Below, piece by piece: positions 1 through 6,697 of a stretch of DNA of 28,967 nucleotides (the stretch's first letter is position 1; every line of letters starts with the position of its first letter). The position numbers and the translations under genes are program-made. The notes beneath the pieces are model-generated. The model saw only the letters and a program-made list of their open reading frames with translations, was not told where the DNA came from and ran no database searches. Source of the stretch: a virus; the IMG/VR virus record IMGVR_UViG_3300008448_000450, positions 1-28,967 of that record. One strand, given 5' to 3'.

Positions 1-38
1 TTCTTTATATGAAAAGATGTAAAAAGTTATTCCGAATA

Positions 39-46
39 TATTTATT
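39..46 (+). promoter_or_regulatory. candidate late promoter (TATTTATT)
   Basis: The octamer TATTTATT ends 29 nt before the ATG of the HNH gene. The same core, TATTTAT(A/T), recurs in three other intergenic gaps at nearly the same distance from a start codon. T4-family late promoters are an AT octamer of the TATAAATA type read by a gp55 sigma factor, and such a factor is encoded at 2676. The motif here is the reverse complement of that octamer, so the assignment is an inference from position and recurrence. The rest of 1-75 shows no gene. Confidence 0.4.
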
Positions 47-59
47 GATAGACTATCAA
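45..59. repeat. inverted repeat in HNH leader
   Basis: TTGATAG and CTATCAA form perfect 7-bp arms around a single A. As RNA this gives a 6-bp stem with a 3-nt loop, sitting between the candidate promoter and the AGGAG ribosome binding site (62-66). It could be a dimeric operator or a leader hairpin. It is short and AT-rich, so chance is possible. Confidence 0.4.
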
Positions 60-75
60 ACAGGAGTATATCAAA

Positions 76-846
76 ATGGCTAGACCAAAAAAATATTCGG
101 ATTTGCATAAGTTTATTAGAAAGTGTCCAACATGTGGTATTGAAATAATCTACAAAAAAAGTTCTCAATATTTTCAGGCAGAACGGGTAAACAGAAAGTG
201 TAGAAAATGTGGTTGTGGGTGGGCATCTGGACAAACTAAAGAAACCAATGAAAGTATTAAAAAAATGGGTCAAACTGTTTCTAAAAAACTAAAAGGTAGA
301 CCGACCTGGAATAAAGGATTGACTAAAAATGACCACCCATCTTTAATAGTAGTGGGGGAAAAACGTAAAAATAAAAAACATTCCCTTGAGGCACTGAAAA
401 AAATAAGTGAAGCGAGTAAGGAACATTGGAAGACTAGTAAATACAGAAAACTTGTTTCTGAAAGAGTTAAAGAAATGCGAGGATTGCCGGAAGTTGTTGA
501 TAGATGGAGAACAACGTGTGAGAACAACGGACACTTTACTCCATTAGAAAAAAAATCTGAATGGGATAAATATGTTCATTTAGTTTGGTATTATACCAAT
601 AAAAATGATCTAACTACGTTAGATGGACATGATAGACGCGGTAGAGTGGATTTGAATGATGAAGCGTACCACTTGGATCATATAGTTAGTATAACTGATG
701 GATTTAATAAAAATGTTCCTCCGGAAATAATAGGAAGTATTTGTAACTTACGATTTATACCAGCAAATGATAATATGAAAAAGAAACAAAAAAGTCACAT
801 GTCAATAAATGAATTATATGAACTGTATCAAACAATTGTGAGGTAA
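76..846 (+). CDS. HNH homing endonuclease with NUMOD3 motifs
   Basis: Probable free-standing homing endonuclease of 256 aa. An N-terminal zinc-ribbon-like pair of CxxC motifs (C17/C20 and C42/C45) is followed by two NUMOD3-type DNA-binding stretches: GRPTWNKGLTKN near residues 74-85, and a KHSLEALKKISEA helix near 101-113. The C-terminal nuclease centre is HNH-like: YHLDHI (198-203, with D201/H202), CNLRFIP (223-229) and NDN plus a Lys-rich stretch (231-239). The ATG follows a clear AGGAG. The gene ends 2 nt before the IMPDH-family gene, typical of intergenic homing genes in T4-like phages. By family knowledge it would cleave a specific site in related phages that lack the insertion. The target is unknown; the flanking guaB-like gene is a plausible candidate. 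Confidence 0.88.
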   Translation: MARPKKYSDLHKFIRKCPTCGIEIIYKKSSQYFQAERVNRKCRKCGCGWASGQTKETNESIKKMGQTVSKKLKGRPTWNKGLTKNDHPSLIVVGEKRKNKKHSLEALKKISEASKEHWKTSKYRKLVSERVKEMRGLPEVVDRWRTTCENNGHFTPLEKKSEWDKYVHLVWYYTNKNDLTTLDGHDRRGRVDLNDEAYHLDHIVSITDGFNKNVPPEIIGSICNLRFIPANDNMKKKQKSHMSINELYELYQTIVR

Positions 847-848
847 TT

Positions 849-1880
849 ATGAAAACGGCCTTAACGTATGATGACATAACACTGATTCCAGCATATAGTG
901 AAATTGAGTCCCGTCAAAATATTGACCTTACGACACAATTGACTAATAATTATTCTCTTAGGATTCCGTTAATTGCCTCGCCAATGGACACAGTGTGTGA
1001 TAGTAAGATGGCAATTGCAATGGCTCGGTTAGGTGGAGTTGGATGTATTCACCGTTTTATGTCTATTGAAGAACAAGCGGAAGAAGTACAAAATGTCAAA
1101 TTTGCTGTGTATGATAACATATTCGTTACTCCGTTTGACAGTGATTTTGAAATTCCAATCATGGCGGCAATCGGAGCAAATGGCGATTATTTAGAACGTG
1201 CTAAAGAGTTGACAAACTCAGGTGCTAACGTTATATTAATAGATGTAGCACATGGACATCACAAATTTGTAAAAGAAGCCCTCTTTAATTTAAAGAAAAT
1301 GCTTCCATCTTACGTAGATATTATTGCTGGAAATGTGGCAACTTCACACGCGGCAATTGATTTAGAATTTTGGGGCGCTGATGCGATTCGTGTTGGAATC
1401 GGTGGTGGTTCACTGTGTACCACTCGGCTAAAAACAGGATTTGGTATTCCAAATATTACTTCACTAGAAGATTGTAGTACGGCGGTAAATGTACCAGTTA
1501 TTGCGTGTGGGGGTATTCGGGATAGCGGTGACATTGCGAAGGCATTAGCAGTCGGCGCTAGTTCTGTTATCCTTGGTTCGTTACTAGCAGGAACAGATGA
1601 AACTCCAGGTCCAATTATTGATGGAAATGTAAAACGATATCGGGGAGCGGCATCTAGGGAAACAAAGCTTGTGCATAACCAAAGTCAACGAAACGTTGAA
1701 GGTGCATCTACGTATGTATATTATAAAGGTCCGGTTGCTGCAGTAATAGAAGGTTTAATGGATGGATTGCGCTCCGCACTATCGTATGCAGGAGCAAATA
1801 ACTTGACGGAGTTTACTCCGTCATATATGAATGTCACCAGTGCTGGTGTACATGAAGCCAAACCACATCTTATTAAATAA
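849..1880 (+). CDS. IMP dehydrogenase / GMP reductase family enzyme (no CBS domains)
   Basis: TIM-barrel purine enzyme of 343 aa acting on IMP/XMP or GMP. The N-terminus (LTYDDITLIPAYSEI; MDTV at 46-49; MAIAMARLGGVGCIH) is closer to IMP dehydrogenase. The family signature IRVGIGGGSLCTT (180-192) carries the catalytic Cys190. GGIRDSGDIAKAL (221-233) and YRGAAS (264-269) are the phosphate-binding and flap-entry segments. The CBS pair of ordinary IMPDH is absent, giving GMP-reductase length (E. coli GuaC is 347 aa). In the flap I see no Arg-Tyr pair of the kind IMPDH uses to activate water, and the spacing VEG-x6-YKG (283-294) resembles GMP reductase. The family is certain; the reaction is not. 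A role in guanine nucleotide supply during infection is likely. Its ATG lies 2 nt after the HNH stop. Confidence 0.9.
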   Translation: MKTALTYDDITLIPAYSEIESRQNIDLTTQLTNNYSLRIPLIASPMDTVCDSKMAIAMARLGGVGCIHRFMSIEEQAEEVQNVKFAVYDNIFVTPFDSDFEIPIMAAIGANGDYLERAKELTNSGANVILIDVAHGHHKFVKEALFNLKKMLPSYVDIIAGNVATSHAAIDLEFWGADAIRVGIGGGSLCTTRLKTGFGIPNITSLEDCSTAVNVPVIACGGIRDSGDIAKALAVGASSVILGSLLAGTDETPGPIIDGNVKRYRGAASRETKLVHNQSQRNVEGASTYVYYKGPVAAVIEGLMDGLRSALSYAGANNLTEFTPSYMNVTSAGVHEAKPHLIK

Positions 1881-1889
1881 GGAGATGCT

Positions 1890-2417
1890 ATGTTTAGACT
1901 TATTACGGCTGTTGTTATTTTAATAGCTGCGTGGTTTTATGTATCAGATTCTCCACCGAAAAAGCATAAAAAAATTCCACTGTCAAAACCAACGCCAGTT
2001 GAACAATTCATGAAAAAGGTTGCATATATTGAAAGTGGAAACAATCATAGAATAACAAATGAGTTTGGAATGATGGGAAAGTATCAGTTCAGCCCATCTA
2101 CTGTTAGAACTCTAGGATTTAGAGTATCGAATAAAAACTTTTTAGCAGACACCAAGCTACAGGATACGGTTATGCTTGCATATATGAAAGCAAACCATCG
2201 TGAGCTTAAGCCTTTAATCAAAAAATATGATGGTAAAATTGTTAAAGGAATAAAAGTGACTCGTGCAGGTATTTTGGCAGGAGCACATTTTGCAGGGTCT
2301 GGTGGAGTGGTTGCATACTTTAATACTTCCGGAAACGGAATAACTGATGCACGTGGTACTACCGTAAAGAAGTATATGTCATATTTTAGTAATTTTACTC
2401 TTCCGGAAATTTTGTAA
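1890..2417 (+). CDS. membrane-anchored lytic transglycosylase-like protein
   Basis: 175 aa. Residues 3-18 form one hydrophobic membrane segment or signal anchor, followed by a short Lys/Pro-rich linker (22-36). The rest looks like an SLT/lysozyme-fold peptidoglycan hydrolase: VAYIESGNNH (44-53) with probable catalytic Glu48, then GMMGKYQFSP (60-69), which matches the G-x-Y/L-Q-F segment that follows the glutamate in SLT enzymes, then helical ILAGAHFAG (128-136). An anchored cell-wall hydrolase would act on periplasmic peptidoglycan, in lysis or in genome entry. The ATG is chosen for its AAGGAG 5-7 nt upstream. The stop TAA overlaps the next ATG (TAATG), implying translational coupling. Fold and catalytic Glu are inferred from motifs. 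Confidence 0.72.
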   Translation: MFRLITAVVILIAAWFYVSDSPPKKHKKIPLSKPTPVEQFMKKVAYIESGNNHRITNEFGMMGKYQFSPSTVRTLGFRVSNKNFLADTKLQDTVMLAYMKANHRELKPLIKKYDGKIVKGIKVTRAGILAGAHFAGSGGVVAYFNTSGNGITDARGTTVKKYMSYFSNFTLPEIL

Positions 2418-2692
2418 TGTTATATTTTATTATCGTAGTATTATGTATACTACTCGCGCTTAGTATATTCGTTATACGAAATCTCTCATCAAAGATAGAA
2501 GTTTATGAAACTTCTATTGAAGAATTTTATTCTAGTTTAAGTATAACATTACACATGATGAGAGCGTTGGATGAAAAACAAATGTTTGAAACTGATGATG
2601 AGGTCGGGGAGATATTCTCTCAATTGAGAGATATTCTTTTCGATCTTCGTCCTATTTTATATGGAAAGGAGCCTGATGAAGAAAAAAACTGA
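2417..2692 (+). CDS. small membrane protein, unknown function
   Basis: 91 aa with one N-terminal transmembrane helix (about residues 2-22, LYFIIVVLCILLALSIFVI) and a charged, helical, acidic tail ending KEPDEEKN. The tail motif FETDDEVGEIFSQLRDIL (55-72) resembles small conserved hypotheticals of T4-like phages, but I cannot assign a function. It begins inside the stop of the transglycosylase-like gene, and its last 17 nt overlap the sigma factor gene, so these three genes are probably translated in concert. Two perfect inverted repeats lie inside the gene, which is unusual for so short an ORF. A lysis accessory role is conceivable from the neighbour, but this is speculation. Confidence 0.75.
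   Translation: MLYFIIVVLCILLALSIFVIRNLSSKIEVYETSIEEFYSSLSITLHMMRALDEKQMFETDDEVGEIFSQLRDILFDLRPILYGKEPDEEKN
2495..2517. repeat. perfect 10-bp inverted repeat inside small membrane gene
   Basis: ATAGAAGTTT and AAACTTCTAT are exact reverse complements separated by ATG, potentially a tight RNA hairpin about 80 nt into the gene. No U-tract follows, so it is not a terminator. Confidence 0.5.
2616..2631. repeat. 16-bp perfect palindrome flanked by direct repeats
   Basis: TCTCTCAATTGAGAGA is a perfect palindrome. The heptamer GATATTC occurs on both sides (2611-2617 and 2630-2636). It lies 45 nt upstream of the sigma factor start, inside the preceding coding region. As RNA it can form a 6-bp stem with an AATT loop. 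It may be an operator or a regulatory hairpin, or codon chance. Confidence 0.4.
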
Positions 2693-3440
2693 TTTAGAAA
2701 TTCGTAGAGCAAAGCTTGGTAAAATGTATTTTACCGACGAAACGGAACGTGCTATTGTTAAATACAATAATACGGATGATTTATTTGAACGAGAAATAAT
2801 TTTTAGAGAAAACATACATCCAGCGATAGACAAGCTGGCTGAAAATATTATAAATAGATTTAAATTTCCTTATATAGACGGATCATTTGATGATGTTAAA
2901 AATCAAGTGGTTTCTTTTTTAGTTTTAAACCTACACAAATATACAGAGAATAAAGGAAAGGCGTTTTCATATTTTTCTGTCGTGGCAAAAAATTATTTGG
3001 TATTACACAACAATAATTCTTATAGAGAAGAACTTAGATCTACTTACATAATGGATTCTTCAAACGAAGAATCTGGTATTTTAGATGAAGTATTAACCAC
3101 GAAACCAGAAATAGAATCATCTCACCGAGACACTAGCGATTTTATACAATTATTAATTCAGTACTGGGATTTTAATTTAGATAGGATTTTTAAAAAGAAG
3201 CGAGATAGAGAAATTGCAAATGCCGTGGTTGAATTATTGAAACGGGCAAATACGATAGAAAATTTTAATAAAAAATCCTTATATGTGCTAATACGTGAAA
3301 TGACGAATAACAAAACAGTTCACATTACCAAGGTTATAAATAAGATGAAACTTCATGTGCTTGAGCAAATGAAAGAATATAGAAGATCCGGCCATTTATC
3401 AGATCCTTCTATGCTTTTTGTTTATAATCAAGAAAAATAA
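2676..3440 (+). CDS. 55: gp55-like late-transcription sigma factor
   Basis: Divergent phage sigma factor that would redirect host RNA polymerase to late promoters; in T4 it works with the sliding clamp gp45. The start is the ATG at 2676, preceded by AAGGAG, giving 254 aa; a longer form from 2661 has no better signal. Residues 20-125 carry the gp55-type region 2 core: TDETERAIVKYN (20-31), HPAIDKLAENIINRFKFPYI, and GKAFSYFSVVAKNYLV (94-109), the promoter-recognition-like helix. T4 gp55 is 185 aa. This protein has roughly 70 additional residues, including a helical segment LYVLIREMTNNKTVHITKV (202-220) that looks helix-turn-helix-like, and a short hydrophobic C-terminus (MLFVY) that may be a clamp-binding tail (inference). 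The tail operon starts 38 nt after its stop. Confidence 0.85.
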   Translation: MKKKTDLEIRRAKLGKMYFTDETERAIVKYNNTDDLFEREIIFRENIHPAIDKLAENIINRFKFPYIDGSFDDVKNQVVSFLVLNLHKYTENKGKAFSYFSVVAKNYLVLHNNNSYREELRSTYIMDSSNEESGILDEVLTTKPEIESSHRDTSDFIQLLIQYWDFNLDRIFKKKRDREIANAVVELLKRANTIENFNKKSLYVLIREMTNNKTVHITKVINKMKLHVLEQMKEYRRSGHLSDPSMLFVYNQEK

Positions 3441-3441
3441 C

Positions 3442-3449
3442 TATTTATA
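3442..3449 (+). promoter_or_regulatory. candidate late promoter of the tail operon (TATTTATA)
   Basis: TATTTATA sits in the 38-nt gap after the sigma factor gene and ends 29 nt before the ATG of the first tail-operon gene. The following operon runs without a gap above 22 nt to 18262, so this is the only visible intergenic promoter candidate for it. The core matches motifs at 39, 18283 and 20264. It is exactly the reverse complement of the T4 late consensus. Confidence 0.45.
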
Positions 3450-3478
3450 GAATGATAATTTAATCTTATATACTTTCT

Positions 3479-3865
3479 ATGTCTACCGATACTATTATTT
3501 TTGATGGAAAAACTTTAGCGGACATGTTTTCCGATGTCTATCGAAATACAAATAAAAAGAGAGAACAAATTGATCAGTTTGTTCTCTCAATGACTAAATT
3601 AATCCGGACTCCAGAAGATGCCGCTGTAATTGGTCCTATTATAAAAGATTTTCTAGAAGTAAATGTTAAAAATGATGAGCATATTGTACGATTAGTACAA
3701 ATAGCACAGAGATTAGTTTCGGTGTCATCAAAAGGAACGACTGATTCTGGATTATTGTCTGATGAAGAAAAGGCTCAACTTTTAAAAAATATTAAGTCTG
3801 ATTTTGAAACGGTTATTGCTGAACAAGACGAAATAGATACTGAATTACAAAACATAAAAGTATAA
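3479..3865 (+). CDS. hypothetical protein, first gene of tail operon
   Basis: 128 aa, acidic and largely helical, with no membrane segment or Cys. Residues 1-80 (IIFDGKTLADMFSDVYRNTNKKREQIDQFV) and a C-terminal helix (EEKAQLLKNIKSDFETVIAEQDEIDTELQNI, split across about residues 96-126) suggest coiled-coil character. I do not recognise the family. Its place at the head of the operon, 1 nt before the baseplate hub gene, suggests a tail assembly partner or chaperone, but nothing in the sequence proves it. No strong Shine-Dalgarno is visible upstream of the ATG; the context is TATACTTTCT. A perfect 11-bp inverted repeat lies about 80 nt into the gene. Confidence 0.7.
   Translation: MSTDTIIFDGKTLADMFSDVYRNTNKKREQIDQFVLSMTKLIRTPEDAAVIGPIIKDFLEVNVKNDEHIVRLVQIAQRLVSVSSKGTTDSGLLSDEEKAQLLKNIKSDFETVIAEQDEIDTELQNIKV
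3559..3588. repeat. perfect 11-bp inverted repeat inside CDS
   Basis: GAGAGAACAAA (3559-3569) and TTTGTTCTCTC (3578-3588) pair exactly across an 8-nt loop that is itself nearly palindromic (TTGATCAG). It lies about 80 nt after the start codon of the first tail-operon gene. There is no U-tract, so it is not a classical terminator. It may act in mRNA stability or processing. Confidence 0.5.
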
Positions 3866-3866
3866 T

Positions 3867-5393
3867 ATGGCATATATTTCAAGAAATAACCCAACTGGAT
3901 TAATTGCAATTGGTGGTGAAACACCCGCTTCATATCATAGGAGTTTAGAAGGATATGAGGGAATAGTCACTGATGTAATTGTTGATCAATTTCATAGTAA
4001 ATATGGAAAGGATGGGTATGTTGTTGGATGTGTTAAAGTTAGAATATTTGAAGTAGATAATGGTAAAAGTGATGAATTATTAGATTGGGCATTTCCATTA
4101 GATTCTACTATACAAGAATATCCTCTTCTTGGAGAAAAGGTAAAAATAACAAAAGCCTTGGGGCAGCATTTTTATCTTAGAAAAACAAATTTAACAAACA
4201 AGTTACAAGAAAATGCAATGTTAAATTTGGATAGTCAGTTAAATGAAAGACCTTCTAAAATTAGATCAAGTATTGTCTCTGAAAACAAAGAGATAGAAAA
4301 AGAAAAACATAAATTTGGAGAGTACTTTAAGCCAGATAGTAGAGTTCGGCAATTAAAACATTTTGAAGGAGATGTTTTAATTCAAGGCAAAATGGGCAAT
4401 TCTATACGATTTGGTTCTAGTCAAATGGACCTTACTAATAAAAGTCTTGCTCCTAGTTTAATACTAAGAGCCGGTCAGGCAAAAGATGCCGAAGTAAATT
4501 CCTGTACAACAGACGCAATACATGGTCTAATTTTAGAAGACATCAACAACGATATTTCCAGTTTATGGTTGACGGTTGATCAGGTATTAGATTTTGAACC
4601 TATAACAAATACGATAGGATCATTTAACAGATCATTATTAGATGCACCTAACATATATGACGGAGCGGCTGCGGTATTAACATCAGATAAGCTATTATTG
4701 ACGGCCAAAAATGGTCACATAATGATGTATTCGAATAATGAAATTTATATGAACAGTTTTTCTAGAATTGCAATGGATACAAATGAATCAATTGTATTAA
4801 CTGCAAATCTTGATTTTACAGTAAATGGTGGTAGAAATTTTGAAGTCGCTGTTGATGAAGATATTATTTTCAAAGCAGCAAGTGATATAAGCATGATTTC
4901 ATCTGAAAATTTTTCGTTGTTATCAAATAAAATATATCTTGGTAGTATCGGAGATGAGCGAGAGCCAATGGTAGGAGGAATGAGCCTATCTATGTGGCTC
5001 GCACGATTAATTACTGTATTAGCAGGTAATCCGGGGCTTATTGGTGTTCAAAAAGCAGGAGTTCCTGCTGTACCACCACCATCAGCAGCACTTCTTCCAG
5101 ATTTTGCTACTTACGTTCATGGTCTAACTCCGATGGGAATACCTGTAGTATTAAATAACATTATAGTTACTGGATTACAAGCATTATATGCTGAATTAGC
5201 ACTCCCTAATACAGGGACCACATTAAAACAACCATTCGCAGGTGCTCCGTTCAATAGCCAAGATAATTTTACTTCAATTAATAATCAAGATGCTTCAATG
5301 ATTATTGTAAAAAATGAGTTTGAAACTGGAACACGGACCAAGATTGAAAATGGTTCGTGGGAATTATCAAAACCCTTTTATAGAGTAACGTGA
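3867..5393 (+). CDS. 5: baseplate hub / tail spike protein (gp5-like, VgrG-type)
   Basis: 508 aa. Residues about 30-107 look like the OB-fold of phage hub proteins (YEGIVTDVIVD; VGCVKVRIFEVDN; WAFPLDSTIQEYPLLGEKVKI). Residues 164-183 (KHFEGDVLIQGKMGNSIRFG) are a conserved signature of gp5-type hub proteins in T4-like marine phages. Residues 270-360 are short alternating beta strands (KNGHIMMYSNNEIYMNS; TANLDFTVNGG; DISMISSENFSLL) resembling the intertwined beta-helix of gp5 or VgrG spikes. There is no lysozyme domain between the OB-fold and the helix, unlike T4 gp5 (575 aa). It would trimerise at the base of the tail tube and puncture the outer membrane. It precedes gp25 and gp6, as expected for baseplate clusters. 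Its start lacks a clear Shine-Dalgarno and lies 1 nt after the previous stop (TAATATG). Confidence 0.78.
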   Translation: MAYISRNNPTGLIAIGGETPASYHRSLEGYEGIVTDVIVDQFHSKYGKDGYVVGCVKVRIFEVDNGKSDELLDWAFPLDSTIQEYPLLGEKVKITKALGQHFYLRKTNLTNKLQENAMLNLDSQLNERPSKIRSSIVSENKEIEKEKHKFGEYFKPDSRVRQLKHFEGDVLIQGKMGNSIRFGSSQMDLTNKSLAPSLILRAGQAKDAEVNSCTTDAIHGLILEDINNDISSLWLTVDQVLDFEPITNTIGSFNRSLLDAPNIYDGAAAVLTSDKLLLTAKNGHIMMYSNNEIYMNSFSRIAMDTNESIVLTANLDFTVNGGRNFEVAVDEDIIFKAASDISMISSENFSLLSNKIYLGSIGDEREPMVGGMSLSMWLARLITVLAGNPGLIGVQKAGVPAVPPPSAALLPDFATYVHGLTPMGIPVVLNNIIVTGLQALYAELALPNTGTTLKQPFAGAPFNSQDNFTSINNQDASMIIVKNEFETGTRTKIENGSWELSKPFYRVT

Positions 5394-5394
5394 T

Positions 5395-5928
5395 ATGAGT
5401 GATTTAATTCAAAATGCCATACAAAAAGCATCTGCTAATGCAAAGGGATCTATCCCAAATTCTATCAATTCAAATCAAATAGCTGCCGCAAAAGATGCTT
5501 CTAAAAAATTAGAAGAACTTCCGTTAAAAAAAGATCCCCAGTTGTTAAAACAACAAATTAAAGCAGAAGCAAGTAAGAAAAAATCAAAAGCCGATCAATT
5601 GTTACAAACAGGAAAACAAGTGGCATTAGAGCAATCGAAATTGATTTTGAAACAGTTGGCAAAAAAAGCATTGGCATCATTAAAACTCCCAGTAATAGAT
5701 CCAAAAATATTACACACGGTTATTCTTGCAAAACAAAAAAAGCAAGAAATGAAACAGCGCCAAGAACAAAGTAGAGAAAATTTAAAAAAGAATAGAGAAT
5801 TATTTAAATTTCCGATGAAAAAATCGTTGGCAGTTCCAACATTACCAGAAGTACCAGACATACCAAAAATACCAGATGCGAAAGAACTTACTTCAAAAGT
5901 AAAATCCGCAGTGGATATTTCAAAATAA
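5395..5928 (+). CDS. Lys/Ala-rich coiled-coil protein, unknown function
   Basis: 177 aa, highly basic and helical. Residues 38-100 (DPQLLKQQIKAEASKKKSKADQLL; LEQSKLILKQLAKKALASLKLP) and 112-137 (AKQKKQEMKQRQEQSRENLKKNREL) predict long amphipathic or coiled-coil helices. Then comes a Pro-rich stretch with a repeated VP-x-(L/I)P pattern (VPTLPEVPDIPKIPD, 147-161). No Cys and no membrane segment. I do not recognise it. It starts 1 nt after the hub stop and is surrounded by baseplate genes, so a hub-associated or assembly role is likely. Translation of the ORF gives a coherent composition, so it is probably real despite low complexity. Base use (AAA-rich) matches its neighbours. Confidence 0.68.
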   Translation: MSDLIQNAIQKASANAKGSIPNSINSNQIAAAKDASKKLEELPLKKDPQLLKQQIKAEASKKKSKADQLLQTGKQVALEQSKLILKQLAKKALASLKLPVIDPKILHTVILAKQKKQEMKQRQEQSRENLKKNRELFKFPMKKSLAVPTLPEVPDIPKIPDAKELTSKVKSAVDISK

Positions 5929-5950
5929 ACTTACCTCCACGAGATTTTTT

Positions 5951-6298
5951 ATGGATAAACAATTATTAAAAGCATATATACGAACCATTGTAGAAGAAGA
6001 AGTGCAACGAATATTACCGAATATTTTAGGAGAAGCAGTTTCCGAAATAAAGCGAATGCAGCCATTAAAAGAATCTGCAACTTCTACTAACAATTCTTCA
6101 AAATCTAAACCAGTACTTGATAGAGCAAGATTGGCAGAAATGATGGGAATTACGTATGATGGTAATACACTTACCGCTACGACTAATTCAATGCCGGTCC
6201 CATTACCAGCAAACGTTCCTCCTGACGTAGATCCAAATGTAATTAAAGCAGTAACTAAAGATTATTCTGCACTTATGAAAAAAATGGGAATTACTTGA
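5951..6298 (+). CDS. small baseplate-cluster protein, unknown function
   Basis: 115 aa. It begins with a helical acidic segment (KQLLKAYIRTIVEEEVQRILPNILGEAVSEI, residues 3-33, split here across two amphipathic turns). A Ser/Asn linker (43-52) follows, then a Pro-rich middle (PVPLPANVPPDVDPN, 82-96) and a C-terminal helix (KDYSALMKKMGIT). I cannot name it. The architecture of an N-terminal helical oligomerisation unit plus extended segments fits a small virion or assembly protein, and its position between hub and gp25 supports that. The ATG is 22 nt after the previous stop, with only a weak GAG upstream. Confidence 0.68.
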   Translation: MDKQLLKAYIRTIVEEEVQRILPNILGEAVSEIKRMQPLKESATSTNNSSKSKPVLDRARLAEMMGITYDGNTLTATTNSMPVPLPANVPPDVDPNVIKAVTKDYSALMKKMGIT

Positions 6299-6306
6299 GA
6301 TAATAT

Positions 6307-6687
6307 ATGGCAAAAGCAATCGGCGTCACACTTCCATTTAAACTAGGAAATACAGGTTATTTTCAACAATCATATGATACGCTAACCCAAGTTAAGTCAA
6401 ATTTTATAAATTTGATACTTACTAGAAGGGGAGAGCGAGTACACCAACCTGAGTTCGGGTGTGGTATACATGAATACTTGTTTGAGCAATTAACACCTGA
6501 AAACGTGGAAGGGGCTAGATTGTCCGTTGTGGATGCTGTACAAAAATGGATGCCTTTCTTAGAACTAATTAAATTCGAATTAAATGCTGGTCCGGATGAC
6601 TTAAATAATAATAGATTAAGATTGTATGTCGGATATAGATTGAGAAAAAATCCAAATATTACCGATTCTATAGTTTTAACATTTTAG
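6307..6687 (+). CDS. 25: baseplate wedge protein gp25
   Basis: 126 aa against 132 aa for T4 gp25. It is the GPW/gp25 fold shared with type VI secretion TssE. The family hallmark is ILTRRGERVHQPEFGCGIHE (residues 37-56), followed by the LFEQLTPEN helix and the C-terminal strand pair RLRLYVGYRLR. In contractile tails gp25 binds gp6 and the sheath initiator region, and the Arg-Gly-Glu-Arg/Pro-Glu-Phe-Gly loop contacts neighbouring wedge proteins. It sits immediately before the gp6 gene, the usual order. The start ATG follows GAGATAAT with weak complementarity. Confidence 0.95.
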   Translation: MAKAIGVTLPFKLGNTGYFQQSYDTLTQVKSNFINLILTRRGERVHQPEFGCGIHEYLFEQLTPENVEGARLSVVDAVQKWMPFLELIKFELNAGPDDLNNNRLRLYVGYRLRKNPNITDSIVLTF

Positions 6688-6697
6688 GAGAATATAA

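Noticed and set aside
1-75. tRNA or end of an upstream gene in the first 75 nt
   Set aside because: No cloverleaf arms and no recognisable coding frame; only promoter-like and leader-like sequence seen.
2661-2675. Upstream start for the sigma factor (259-aa form)
   Set aside because: The ATG at 2676 has AAGGAG at ideal distance; the 2661 start lacks a ribosome binding site and would cover that signal.
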